Below, in pieces: positions 52,951 through 61,720 of a stretch of DNA of 64,000 nucleotides. A model generated the notes under the pieces. It worked only from the letters and a program-made list of their open reading frames with translations. It did no database searches and was not told the DNA's origin. The translations under genes were made by a program, and so were the position numbers. Source of the DNA: Gloeocapsopsis crepidinum LEGE 06123 (GTDB taxonomy: Bacteria; Cyanobacteriota; Cyanobacteriia; Cyanobacteriales; Chroococcidiopsidaceae); contig NZ_JADEWN010000026.1 of NCBI RefSeq assembly GCF_015207655.1, positions 1 through 64,000 of the forward strand, in the 5' to 3' direction. The first letter of the stretch is position 1, and each line of letters starts with the position of its first letter.

Positions 52951-53109
52951 TTTGAATTAGCTTCCATACGAGTCAATACAGTTTGTGCAGTCATTGATAA
53001 AGAAATTCTCGATAGAATATTTGGCGAACAGCGTGCAGAGGTTGTGAAAGCGATCGCTCAAAAGCTTCCTGTTAAGCGGATTGGGAAACCTGAAGAAATT
53101 GCCGATTAA
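52951..53109 (+). pseudogene. C-terminal fragment of a short-chain dehydrogenase
   Basis: In frame from 52951 the sequence reads FELASIRVNTVCAVIDKEIL, then RIFGEQRAEVVKAIAQKLPV and KRIGKPEEIAD, stop. This is the classical C-terminal region of an SDR (IRVNxVxPGxI...P..R.G.PEEIAD). The N-terminal two thirds are missing, and the chain ends where repeat family B begins at 53110. It is a gene remnant. Confidence 0.8.
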
Positions 53110-53180
53110 GTCCACGAAGGTGGACTATCCTGCGGGAAGCCGCTACGCGTCTACGTTTGTCTAGCAGCGAATTTATTCGC
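53110..53180. repeat. Dispersed repeat family B, copy 2
   Basis: Begins with the perfect hairpin GTCCAC-GAAG-GTGGAC and continues GGGAAGCCGCTACGCGTCTA, then CAGCGAATTTATTCGC. It matches 8341-8413. It directly follows, and seems to have cut off, the SDR remnant. Confidence 0.7.
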
Positions 53181-53259
53181 ACTCGCATTCACGCAAGAGG
53201 TTTAATCTTCTAATTACGTAGCATAGGATAATATTTGTATATTCAAAAATACTCTCATT

Positions 53260-54342
53260 ATGACTGATTCGCATAAAACTAAAGTGCAGCAATGGTTATC
53301 AATCGGATTGCCGTTTCCTTTAGTTATCTTAAATGGTTGGTTACTGTTACAAGCTTTTGAGTATTTTCAACCATTAGTGAGTATTTTTGTCTTAGCTGCT
53401 ATTTTAGCTTTCATTTTAAACTATCCTGTTGATTTTTTGCAACAACGTCAAATAGAACGTCAATATGCTGTTGGAATTGTTTTTATCGCAGCTTTAGTCA
53501 TTTTAGTTGGTTTAGGTATCACTTTAATTCCGATTTTTTTAGAAGAATTAAATGAAAGTGCTAGGCTGCTTCCACAGTGGATTGATTCGGGAAGTGAAAA
53601 ACTTCATGCTGTTGATGACTGGGCAGCATCGCGAAATTTACCAATTAATTTTACAGAATTAGCCAGCCAAATTACCGCTCGTCTTCCCGATGAATTAGAA
53701 TCATTAGCAAAACGGTTTTTAGGAGTTGCACTAGGGGCAATTGATAGCGTTTCCGAAGTTATTGTAACAGTTGTCATTAGTTTCTATTTTCTATTAGATG
53801 GCGAACGAATTTGGAAAGGTATTATTAAACGATTTCCACCACGTTTCGGTATTGCTTTACAGCAATCTTTAAAACAGAATTTTCAAAACTACTTTATTGG
53901 GCAAGTTGCGCTAGCCGTCATTGTTGGCATCGCAATGACTTTAGTATTTCTCTTTTTAGATGTTCCTTTCGGTTCAATTTTTGGTTTAGGTGTAGGAATT
54001 CTTACCCTAATTCCTTTCGGAGATGTTTTGAGTTTTAGTTTAGTGAGTTTATTAGTCGCTTCGCACGATTTTTGGCTAGGAGTTAAAACATTAGCTGTTG
54101 CACTTGTCGTCGATCAAATTATCGATCAAATCATTGCACCTAGGTTGCTTGGAAGTTTTACCGGACTTAGCCCTGTAGGAATTATTGCAGCTTTAGCCAT
54201 AGGAACAAAACTTGCAGGGCTTTTAGGATTACTCGTTGCTGTACCTTTAGCAAGTTGTTTAAAAGACGTCTTAGATAGTATGCAAGATGAACCTGAAGAA
54301 ACTAATTCCGCAGTAACCGCAGACCGCTTAGTATCACAATAA
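53260..54342 (+). CDS. AI-2E family transporter (PF01594)
   Basis: 360 residues with about seven to eight membrane helices. The family signatures are the early LVILNGWLLLQAFEYFQPLV helix, the FFLDGERIW-like YFLLDGERIWKG segment, the re-entrant GLGVGILTLIPFGDVLS motif and LLAVPLASCLKDV-like LLVAVPLASCLKDV. Members include autoinducer-2 exporters and Na+/H+ antiporters, so the substrate is open. The last 41 bp overlap the end of coaT on the other strand. Confidence 0.9.
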   Translation: MTDSHKTKVQQWLSIGLPFPLVILNGWLLLQAFEYFQPLVSIFVLAAILAFILNYPVDFLQQRQIERQYAVGIVFIAALVILVGLGITLIPIFLEELNESARLLPQWIDSGSEKLHAVDDWAASRNLPINFTELASQITARLPDELESLAKRFLGVALGAIDSVSEVIVTVVISFYFLLDGERIWKGIIKRFPPRFGIALQQSLKQNFQNYFIGQVALAVIVGIAMTLVFLFLDVPFGSIFGLGVGILTLIPFGDVLSFSLVSLLVASHDFWLGVKTLAVALVVDQIIDQIIAPRLLGSFTGLSPVGIIAALAIGTKLAGLLGLLVAVPLASCLKDVLDSMQDEPEETNSAVTADRLVSQ

Positions 54343-56233
54343 CAGTTGACCCTTCATGCCCAATAACTCCTAAAGGCAAAGTAATATTACCCGCAAAATT
54401 TGCAATTAACAGTAAAACAATAAAACTCAAAGCAAACACAATATTTTGTTTGACAATTGACTGCGATCGCCTACCCAATCGAATCGCCGCAACTAACTTA
54501 TCCAAACGATCCGCCATTAAGACAATATCCGCCGTTTCCAACGCAACATCACTCCCCGCCGCACCCATTGCAATCCCCACTGATGCTTGGGCAAGCGCAG
54601 GTGCATCATTAATTCCATCACCTACCATTGCCACAGTTTGATATTGTTTCTGTAAGTCACGAATCGCATTTACCTTGTCTTCCGGTAAAAGCCCCGCATA
54701 AACCCGATCAATCCCAATATCTTGCGCAATATTACGCGCAGTACGTTCATTATCCCCTGTCAGCATCACAACCTGCTGAACTCCTAAATGCTTCAAGTGC
54801 GAAACAATTTGAAAAGCTTGCGATCGCACCGTATCCGCCACTGCAACGATTCCCAACACTTGATTTTCTCTGGCTACCCACACCACAGTTTTACCCTGGG
54901 CTTCTAACTGCTGGCTGGATTTCCCCAACCTCTTGTTTGCAACAGAACTTTGTTCGCAGACAAATGTTGCTTTTCCTACCAAAACTTCCTGATTATCTAC
55001 CTCTCCACTAATCCCCAAACCTGGATGCGATCGCACATTCTCTATTTTTTGTGTGTCGTTTCCCCGCTTCATCGCCTCAACGATCGCCTCACCAATCGGA
55101 TGTTCTGAATAAGCCTCCAACGCCGCCGCTACTTGCAACACCTCCGATTCTGTCACCCCATCCGCCGGAATCACCTTGACAACCTGCAACTTCCCCGTCG
55201 TCAAAGTTCCCGTTTTATCAAAAGCGATCGCCTTTACCCGCCCCATCATTTCCAACTGCGCCCCACTTTTAAACAAAATCCCCTGACGCGCCCCATTAGC
55301 GATTCCCGATAATAATGTAGGCATAATCGCCGCCATCAACGCACACGGCGAAGCCACAACTAAAAAAATTAAAGCCCGATAAATCGTTGTTTCCCAATTC
55401 CAACCCCAAATCAACGGCGGTAAAATTGCCAGTAGCATTCCACATACCACAATTACCCGTGCATATCCGCGTTCAAAGCGTTCGATAAATAACTGCGATG
55501 GCGGGGCTTCGGTTTGCGCTTGTTTGACAAGTTGAATCACGCGCTGAATTAAACTACTTTCTGGTGGCTGATGAACTCGTAGTTGCAATGCACCATAACC
55601 ATTCAGCGTACCTGCAAAGACTTCATCTCCAACTGTCTTCTCTACTGGTAGCGATTCACCTGTAATCGCGGCTTCGTTAAGCGTCGTGTAACCTTCAACA
55701 ATAATGCCATCAGTAGGAATCAATTCTCCAGGTTTTACTAAAATGCGATCGCCCACTTCTAATTTTGCCACTGGAGTCATTTGTTCTTGCCCATGTAATA
55801 ATACTCGTGCGGTATCTGCACTCAAACTCATCAAGCTACGAATATCTCGTTCGGTACGCTGCATTGCATAGCCTTCTAACGCACCACTGATGGCAAAGAT
55901 TAATATTAATACTGCCCCATCAACAATCAAGTAATATTCTCGTCGCCACAAACCCAATCCTGCTGCACCTAACGCGGCGACAATCATCAGTAAGTCAACA
56001 TCGAGTTCTCTTTCTTTCCATAAAGTTGTCAATCCTTCGCGGGCGCTTTCATAACCGCCAATGACATATGCTGCACACAGCAGTAACAACCCTAAACCCA
56101 ACCAATCCCAGTACAACGATAACCAACCGCAGAATAAAAGAACGCCACAAGCGATCGCAGCAAGTGCATCAGGATGTTCTCTCAGTGTTTTGAGGCGAGG
56201 AATTGCCAAGGAATTAGCTATCACAGTAGTCAT
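54302..56233 (-). CDS. coaT: Cobalt-exporting P1B-4-type ATPase CoaT
   Basis: 643 residues, the size of Synechocystis CoaT. No N-terminal metal-binding HMA domain is present. The metal-site motif in the membrane is SPC (295-297, VVASPCALMAA), which marks the P1B-4 group that exports Co2+ and related ions. The phosphorylation motif is DKTGTLT (Asp339), with YSEHPIGEAI and GDGINDAPALAQASVGIAMG further on. A MerR-type promoter with 20-bp spacer stands directly upstream, and a CoaR regulator gene lies nearby on the opposite strand. Together these make cobalt efflux the most likely role. Confidence 0.93.
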   Translation of the reverse strand: MTTVIANSLAIPRLKTLREHPDALAAIACGVLLFCGWLSLYWDWLGLGLLLLCAAYVIGGYESAREGLTTLWKERELDVDLLMIVAALGAAGLGLWRREYYLIVDGAVLILIFAISGALEGYAMQRTERDIRSLMSLSADTARVLLHGQEQMTPVAKLEVGDRILVKPGELIPTDGIIVEGYTTLNEAAITGESLPVEKTVGDEVFAGTLNGYGALQLRVHQPPESSLIQRVIQLVKQAQTEAPPSQLFIERFERGYARVIVVCGMLLAILPPLIWGWNWETTIYRALIFLVVASPCALMAAIMPTLLSGIANGARQGILFKSGAQLEMMGRVKAIAFDKTGTLTTGKLQVVKVIPADGVTESEVLQVAAALEAYSEHPIGEAIVEAMKRGNDTQKIENVRSHPGLGISGEVDNQEVLVGKATFVCEQSSVANKRLGKSSQQLEAQGKTVVWVARENQVLGIVAVADTVRSQAFQIVSHLKHLGVQQVVMLTGDNERTARNIAQDIGIDRVYAGLLPEDKVNAIRDLQKQYQTVAMVGDGINDAPALAQASVGIAMGAAGSDVALETADIVLMADRLDKLVAAIRLGRRSQSIVKQNIVFALSFIVLLLIANFAGNITLPLGVIGHEGSTVIVILSGLRLLRN

Positions 56234-56252
56234 TAAATCAGGCGACTACCCT

Positions 56253-56284
56253 ATGCTAAACCTTAACATTAATGTCAATGTCAA
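56253..56284 (-). promoter_or_regulatory. MerR-type coaT promoter with CoaR operator
   Basis: On the minus strand TTGACA (56284-56279) and TAGCAT (56258-56253) are separated by 20 bp rather than 17. The spacer carries the dyad TGACATTAATGTTA centred near 56271. Long spacers with a dyad are typical of promoters activated by MerR-family sensors. The expected start of transcription is about 13 bases before the coaT ATG. Confidence 0.7.
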
Positions 56285-56359
56285 GCTTGAAGTTCAATAA
56301 ATAGCGACGTTGTTCATGTAAAGATACATAATATGTCAATTTTGATATAATAATTTGAG

Positions 56360-56692
56360 ATGAACGATGCTAACAAACCACTGGTGTGGCTGAGTGGTGA
56401 GGTGAAAACACCACCCTTCTCATCTGAAGCTCGCATTGAAGTTGGGTTTTTGTTACGTAAACTCCAGAATGGAGAGACATTATCGTTACCACATTCGCGC
56501 CCGATGCCTAGTATCGGTTCTCACTGCCATGAATTAAGAATTACAGACTTGAATAAAGAGTGGCGAATTATTTATCGCCTTGATGAAGATGCAATTGTAA
56601 TTATAGAGGTTTTCCAAAAAACGACACAAAAAACACCATCTTCAGTGATTCAAAATTGCAAAAAGCGACTCAAGCGGTATGACGAAATATAA
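56360..56692 (+). CDS. HigB/RelE-superfamily toxin
   Basis: 110 residues matching the phage-derived Gp49-like/HigB family: KPLVWLSGEVKTPPFSSEAR, then LHRLQ-type LLRKLQNGETLSLPHSRPMP, ELRITDLNKEWRIIYRLDED and VFQKTTQKTPSSVIQNCKKR. Such toxins are ribosome-dependent mRNA nucleases. The antitoxin gene follows, in the toxin-first order of HigBA. TATAAT at 56346-56351 is only 9 bases before the ATG, so any transcript from it would be nearly leaderless. It lies between coaT and coaR. Confidence 0.85.
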   Translation: MNDANKPLVWLSGEVKTPPFSSEARIEVGFLLRKLQNGETLSLPHSRPMPSIGSHCHELRITDLNKEWRIIYRLDEDAIVIIEVFQKTTQKTPSSVIQNCKKRLKRYDEI

Positions 56693-56708
56693 GAAAGGAG
56701 TATTAATT

Positions 56709-57077
56709 ATGGATTCAGCGAAGCGTCAACGCTTAGAAGCAGCAGGCTGGAAAATTGGCACAGTAGAGGAGTTTCTAGAACTTTCTTCAGCAGAATTAGC
56801 ACTGATTGAAATGAAGCTAGCATTAAGTAGAAAATTAAAGGAGCAGCGCTTAAATCGTAAACTTTCTCAAACTGCTGTAGCACGGCAGATTAATTCGAGT
56901 CAATCGAGAGTAGCAAAAATGGAAGCTGGAGAACCATCGGTTTCTACTGACTTGTTAATTCGTACTTTACTATCGATAGGAGCAACACCGAGAGAAATTG
57001 CTGAAGCAATTTCAGTTAGTCATGCTAGCATTCAAAATTCAGCTGATGATAATTTACAGTTGAGTGCAAGTCATTGA
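56709..57077 (+). CDS. HigA-like XRE-family antitoxin
   Basis: 122 residues from the ATG at 56709, which has AAGGAG 9 bases upstream; an earlier in-frame ATG overlaps the toxin gene by 14 bp. The XRE helix-turn-helix is RKLSQTAVARQINSSQSRVA (about 52-71), preceded by WKIGTVEEFLELSSAELALI, typical of antitoxins of this group. It should bind the toxin and repress the operon promoter. The TGA stands two bases before the coaR ATG, so regulator and toxin-antitoxin genes are probably on one transcript. Confidence 0.87.
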   Translation: MDSAKRQRLEAAGWKIGTVEEFLELSSAELALIEMKLALSRKLKEQRLNRKLSQTAVARQINSSQSRVAKMEAGEPSVSTDLLIRTLLSIGATPREIAEAISVSHASIQNSADDNLQLSASH

Positions 57078-57079
57078 TT

Positions 57080-58174
57080 ATGGTAGATGAATATTTAACG
57101 ATTAAAGAACTGACTGAAAGTGTGGGTGGTAATATGACTCCGCGCATGGTACGGCATTATCATCAAGTGGGGTTGTTAGCGCAACCCGTGCGATCGCACA
57201 GCAATTATCGGCTATATACGCAACAAGATGTTCAACAATTGCGGCGAATCGTTGCATTAAAACAACAAGGCTTTCAACTATCGCACATTCGTCAATTACT
57301 CGAAACCGATTCTGCAGGGGAAGTGAATACGCTGACAACGCAACTGCAACAACAATATCAGTCAGTTATGCAACAGTTAGCACGGTTGCGCCAAACCGCA
57401 GCAGCATTAGAAGGATTATTAGGGCGCGATCGCGCGTGTCAAAATTTGCAAGCCGAAGCAATTGCGCAACTACGGCTTTTAGAAGTGGAAACACAAGATG
57501 GATTAGGACAGTTAGAACAGTTGTGGGATAGCTGGGATGCAGCAACGCACGATCATCCTGAAGCTTTTGCGGAGTCGTTACAGCGGTTGTTACCCGATTT
57601 GTCGGATCGATCTGAAATTGAAGCTGATTTACTCGCAAAGTTGGTGTTAGCGTGTGGTGATGTGAGTTTAGTCAACTTTGTGCGGTTGGGAAATCGGGCG
57701 ATCGCTGCTGCTAGAGATGCTCTATCATCAAATTGCCAAGTTGTTGGTGATGTTCCTGCTGTAGTTGCAGCCCTCGATCAAACTCGGCTAAAACATCTCG
57801 GTTGTAAAGTAACAACACTCATCGACGATCCTCACATTACCAGTGCGGCTGAAGCAGAACAAGTATTCTGGCATCAAAATCAACACAAATTACAACAACT
57901 TGAACGTGGATGTGTCTTAGTTGTAGGATACGCACCATCGGTACTCATGGCAGCGTGTGAAGCAGTAGAAAGTGGAATGCAACCCGCTTTAATTATCGGA
58001 ATGCCAATCGGTTTTAGTCATGCGCCCGCAGCTAAACGTAGATTGATGCGATCGCGTATCCCGTTTATTACTACCGAAGGAACTTTAGGCGGTGGTTTAC
58101 TCGCAGCAGTTGCACTCAATGCACTTGCAGAATCATTAATTGAAAAGCCAGATTGCCATTGTTATTTGGGTTAG
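57080..58174 (+). CDS. coaR: Cobalt sensor CoaR (MerR-type HTH fused to precorrin-8X methylmutase domain)
   Basis: 364 residues from the ATG at 57080; a TTG at 57074 is in the same frame. The N-terminal MerR domain (about 1-75) reads RMVRHYHQVGLLAQPVRSHS, then LRRIVALKQQGFQLSHIRQL. A long dimer helix leads to a CbiC/CobH-like domain (about 165-360, DVSLVNFVRLGNRAIAAARD, then GMPIGFSHAPAAKRRLMRSR). The end has the Cys359-His360-Cys361 motif needed for cobalt sensing in Synechocystis CoaR. Known CoaR activates coaT when cobalt is in excess. Here it is the third gene of a higBA-coaR unit. Confidence 0.93.
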   Translation: MVDEYLTIKELTESVGGNMTPRMVRHYHQVGLLAQPVRSHSNYRLYTQQDVQQLRRIVALKQQGFQLSHIRQLLETDSAGEVNTLTTQLQQQYQSVMQQLARLRQTAAALEGLLGRDRACQNLQAEAIAQLRLLEVETQDGLGQLEQLWDSWDAATHDHPEAFAESLQRLLPDLSDRSEIEADLLAKLVLACGDVSLVNFVRLGNRAIAAARDALSSNCQVVGDVPAVVAALDQTRLKHLGCKVTTLIDDPHITSAAEAEQVFWHQNQHKLQQLERGCVLVVGYAPSVLMAACEAVESGMQPALIIGMPIGFSHAPAAKRRLMRSRIPFITTEGTLGGGLLAAVALNALAESLIEKPDCHCYLG

Positions 58175-58182
58175 TTCCTTAT

Positions 58183-58944
58183 TTACATTGCGCTATATCC
58201 ACCATCAACCATTAAAATAGTCCCTGTAACATAAGAAGAAGCTGACGAAGCTAAAAAGATCACTGATCCTGCAAGTTCTTCAGGTTTTCCTCGACGTCCC
58301 ATTGGTGTAAACGTTTTAATTTGTTCTTGCTTTTTAAGATCAGCGTGAATATCACCCGCACCTTGCATGATATTTTCAAAGTATCCTGGAGCAAAACCAT
58401 TAACGCGAATTCCTTTATTTGCCCATTCAACAGCCATTGTTTTGACTAACTGATTTACACCTCCTTTCGCTGCTGCGTAAGCAACCAATCCATGAATTCC
58501 GACAACACTTGCAATCGATGAATTCATAATAATTGAACCACCTGTACCTTGTTTGATCATCTGTTTTGCAGCCGCTTGAGCGCAATTAAAATAGCCTTTT
58601 AAGTCAACGTTAATAATTGCATCCCATTCAGATTCTTCTAAATCTTCTGCTGATTTAATAATGTCAATTCCCGCATTACAAACCATAACATCAAGCTTGC
58701 CATAATGCGTTACCGTCTGCTCTACTAACTGCAAACACTGATCGCGCCTAGTGACATCAACACTTAAGGCTAATGCATTACCAATTGTTCTTGCGGTAGT
58801 TTCAGCTTCGACACGATCAATATCGGCAATAACTACACTAGCACCAGCATCAGCTAAACCTTGGGCGATCGCTTTTCCCAATCCCCGCGCTGCACCTGTG
58901 ACAATTGCCACTTTACCTGTTAAATCAAACAGTTCTTTACTCAT
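58183..58944 (-). CDS. Short-chain dehydrogenase/reductase
   Basis: 253 residues from the ATG at 58944. A TTG three codons earlier is less likely. The nucleotide loop is TGAARGLG, with VVIADIDRVEAE favouring NAD(H). CNAGIDIIKSAEDLEESEWD, the Ser of MNSSIASVVG and the YAAAKGGVNQLV motif complete the active site. It ends in YVTGTILMVDGGYSAM, as in FabG, gluconate or glucose dehydrogenase-like enzymes, so the substrate is uncertain. It starts 14 bp after the NhaC-like gene and is co-transcribed with it. Confidence 0.88.
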   Translation of the reverse strand: MSKELFDLTGKVAIVTGAARGLGKAIAQGLADAGASVVIADIDRVEAETTARTIGNALALSVDVTRRDQCLQLVEQTVTHYGKLDVMVCNAGIDIIKSAEDLEESEWDAIINVDLKGYFNCAQAAAKQMIKQGTGGSIIMNSSIASVVGIHGLVAYAAAKGGVNQLVKTMAVEWANKGIRVNGFAPGYFENIMQGAGDIHADLKKQEQIKTFTPMGRRGKPEELAGSVIFLASSASSYVTGTILMVDGGYSAM

Positions 58945-58958
58945 AGCTAGCAATATAT

Positions 58959-60308
58959 TTATAACAACACTTTTCTTTTCAAGGAAATCCTTTTAAATTG
59001 AATCCAACTAAAAATTGGGAGAAAATATAAATAAAATGTATACGGAATAAATTTCCAGTCAGTCATTAAAATTGTTACTGGTACAAGTCCAGCAATATTC
59101 CAAGGGATTAAAGGAGAAATTACAACGACCGTGTTTTCTAAATCAAGCGCTAGTTGATAATTATCTAGTTTCTTATGATAGCTTTCTTGCACAAGTTGCT
59201 GCGTCAATAGAATCGCAATCGTTTGAGTGCAACCAAAAGCTGCTGCTGCTGTTCCTACAACAATTGTTCCTAAAAATAAGCGGCTTCTACTTTTAGATTT
59301 TTCTAGAAAAACTTCAACAGACTCTAAAACTCTAGTTCCAGCAATCATACCTGATAAAGCTGTAGAGATAATCACAACAATTGAAACTTTCAGCATAGCA
59401 ATAATTCCACCTCCTTTTAATATGGGTGCGAGGGGAGACGCAATGCCTAAATCAAATCCATAGACAGCATAATTTAGTAATTGAGTTAGTGAGTATTTTT
59501 GTAAAAATATTCCTATAATTAGGCTAGTGATAATACTGAAAAATAAAGTTATTTTGACTTCAATTTGTAATAAGGATAGCAGTAAAATTATAAAACCTGG
59601 TAGTAAACCAAATAAATTGAGGTTAAAAACTTTGGGAATTTCAGTAAGTAAAATGTTGTCTGTTACTGCGATTGGATTACTTATTGATAAAACTAAATAA
59701 ACAAAACTAGCAGCTAAAAAAGGTAGCCAACCAGTTATCATCATATTTTTTAGATTTATATATAGTTTAGTTTGAGTAATAGTGGCGACAAGATTAGCAC
59801 TCGAAGACATCGGAGATGCGCGTTCGTGTAGCATGCGTGAAACGCAATCGCCAAAATAGGCTCCAGCAATAATTGCCCCTGCTACTATATGAGGATTAGC
59901 GTCACTTTCTCGTGCCATAATCATTAAAGCAATGCCAATAGTACTGACAGTTCCAAAAGAAGTACCAAGTAGCACTGAAACCATGCTAGTTAAGATGAAG
60001 GCTGATAAAATAAAGTAGCGCGGATTAAGCAATTGAATTCCATAGTAGACAAGTGCAGGTACAGTTCCCGCTGCCATCCAAACACCTGTAACTGCACCAA
60101 TTAATAAAAGAATACTAATGACTGAAAAAGATTTTTGGCTACTATGAATAGCTAAAGATATCAAAGCCTTTAAAGTAAACCCTCTGCGCCAAAGAACAAG
60201 AGTAAATATGATTAAAGAAAATAAGAGAGGATAACCTATAAAGTAACCTTTTGTAAGACTAATTATTATACAAATAAACGAAACAATTATGGCAATTATT
60301 AAATCCAT
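58959..60308 (-). CDS. NhaC-family Na+/H+ antiporter-like protein
   Basis: 449 residues with about 11-12 membrane helices. Family marks are LLIGAVTGVWMAAGTVPALV, LLGTSFGTVSTIGIALMIMA, AGAYFGDCVSRMLHERASPM and, near the end, AFGCTQTIAILLTQQLV and NTVVVISPLIPWN. NhaC proteins exchange Na+ for H+, and some are malate/lactate antiporters. The sequence is more AT-rich than its neighbours. The first gene of a unit with the SDR, which could suggest an organic-acid substrate; this is inference. Confidence 0.82.
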   Translation of the reverse strand: MDLIIAIIVSFICIIISLTKGYFIGYPLLFSLIIFTLVLWRRGFTLKALISLAIHSSQKSFSVISILLLIGAVTGVWMAAGTVPALVYYGIQLLNPRYFILSAFILTSMVSVLLGTSFGTVSTIGIALMIMARESDANPHIVAGAIIAGAYFGDCVSRMLHERASPMSSSANLVATITQTKLYINLKNMMITGWLPFLAASFVYLVLSISNPIAVTDNILLTEIPKVFNLNLFGLLPGFIILLLSLLQIEVKITLFFSIITSLIIGIFLQKYSLTQLLNYAVYGFDLGIASPLAPILKGGGIIAMLKVSIVVIISTALSGMIAGTRVLESVEVFLEKSKSRSRLFLGTIVVGTAAAAFGCTQTIAILLTQQLVQESYHKKLDNYQLALDLENTVVVISPLIPWNIAGLVPVTILMTDWKFIPYTFYLYFLPIFSWIQFKRISLKRKVLL

Positions 60309-60598
60309 TATTTGTTGATATTTCTTTATTTAACAGCATATCAACTTGCGTTTTAGTTTGCAAAAATCTATGTGAATAGCTTCCATGAATAAAAAAGATA
60401 GTTGCTGCTGCGATCGCCTATCCCATTTTGGATTTTGATTTTGACGATTTAGATGTTGTAGTTAGAAGGTAAAACGGTATCTTCTTCAAACCCACTTCGT
60501 ATTGTATTAACAAAACCTAATGCTATTTTGTATACTGCAATGATGACAAATATTCTCATTTAATCATAAAGCTAGTATCTCTTGCACTAAAGTAACTG
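60309..60598. other. 290-bp intergenic region, no gene seen
   Basis: AT-rich spacer between the NhaC-like gene and the broken AraC gene, divergent. CTGCTGCGATCGCCTATCCC contains one HIP1 site. No hairpin of note. Confidence 0.4.
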
Positions 60599-61332
60599 AT
60601 GAAAACGATTACAGAAGCAGAATACACAGAACAGAACAGTGGGAAGCCAGCTTGCATAAGCACTATCTTGCTTACAATGTGGATGGTTTTGATAGAGTAG
60701 GAAGATGCCAGAATCAATATAGCAAAGATTACTTTTGGGAAATTCAGCTATGCCCTGGACTGATGGTGGAGTTTATCGAAGATGACTATCACCGATGTTT
60801 AAACAAGGAAAACCATCACGATGACTCGATGACAGTGTTGGTATCGAAGTTCTACCTTTCAGGAGTGCATCAGGTACTCACTCCAGGTATCAAAGGCGTT
60901 AAAGAAGACTATGAAGAAAAGGCTGGATATAATTATCTATTTTTTCTACCGGATATTAAGGAAATAGAGATTTCACCAGCTAACCAACGATTGCAATTTC
61001 TGAGAATTTTTCTAGAACTTGACCTATTTCGTTCTTTTAGCACCGATTTTGATATTTTGCCAGCTGCACTACAGTTATTGAAAGAAGATAACTCAGCACC
61101 ACGTTTTCATCAAGCTGTGGGTAGAATAACCGCTAAAATGCGCGATACGCTTTGGGAGATTCTTAACTGTCCTTATCACGGGATGATGAAAAGAATGTAT
61201 CTTGAAAGCAAAACTTTAGAATTACTCGTTTTACAACTCAATCAGTGGAATGACGATCGCAATTCTACTTTGACTCCCACCTTGCAGCGCGAGGATATTG
61301 AGCGACCATATCATGCTAGAGAAATTTGGTAG
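60599..61332 (+). pseudogene. AraC-family (PchR-like) regulator, frameshifted and truncated by an IS1 remnant
   Basis: The start MKTITEAEYTEQ (ATG at 60599) and the main part WEASLHKHYLAYNVDGFDRV are in different frames. Removing one unit of the tandem ACAGA-ACAGA at 60626-60635 joins them as EYTEQWEASLH, so a 5-bp duplication broke the gene. The N-terminal sensing domain (about 230 residues) is otherwise intact. The linker before the DNA-binding domain (LQREDIERPYHAREI) ends in TGG-TAG, whose TAG lies inside the IS1 remnant. The AraC helix-turn-helix is entirely missing and is not found to the right of the element. Confidence 0.8.
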
Positions 61333-61672
61333 TGCTACATAAGTAATGATGCATTGTAGTAATGGATGGGTAGTGCTCAAGATGTAATGATGGAGAAGTA
61401 GAGTTTCTTGCTGTTCTCCTTCCATGCCAGCTTGCCCTATTTGTGCATCTTGGCGGCGTATGTGCTAGTTCTACCGAGCCAGCGGCATCGAGCGGTCGGA
61501 AAGGAAACAGGCTTTTGCAGCTACATTGAACGATTCAACAACACCTTGAGACAACGCGTGTTGAGGCTGGTGCGAAAAACCTTGTCCTTCTCAAAATCGT
61601 TGGAGAATCACATTGGTGCCATCTGGTATTTCATCCATTACTACAATGCATCATTACTTATGTAGCACTACC
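61328..61672 (+). mobile_element. IS1-family deletion derivative with 41-bp perfect inverted repeats
   Basis: 345 bp bounded by GGTAGTGCTACATAAGTAAT... at 61328-61368 and its exact complement at 61632-61672. Inside, MPACPICASWRRM at 61424 resembles the zinc-finger start of InsA. An in-frame segment in another phase, HRAVGKETGFCSYIERFNNT, then RLVRKTLSFSKSLENHIGAI up to the stop near 61665, is the C-terminus of the IS1 transposase. The middle of the transposase is deleted. A second partial end (GGTAGTGCTCAAGATG) lies at 61369. I see no clear target duplication. Confidence 0.82.
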
Positions 61673-61720
61673 GATTAATCTTTGTTTTGTTCGCTTAATG
61701 CTTCAAAGATTAGCGACTGG

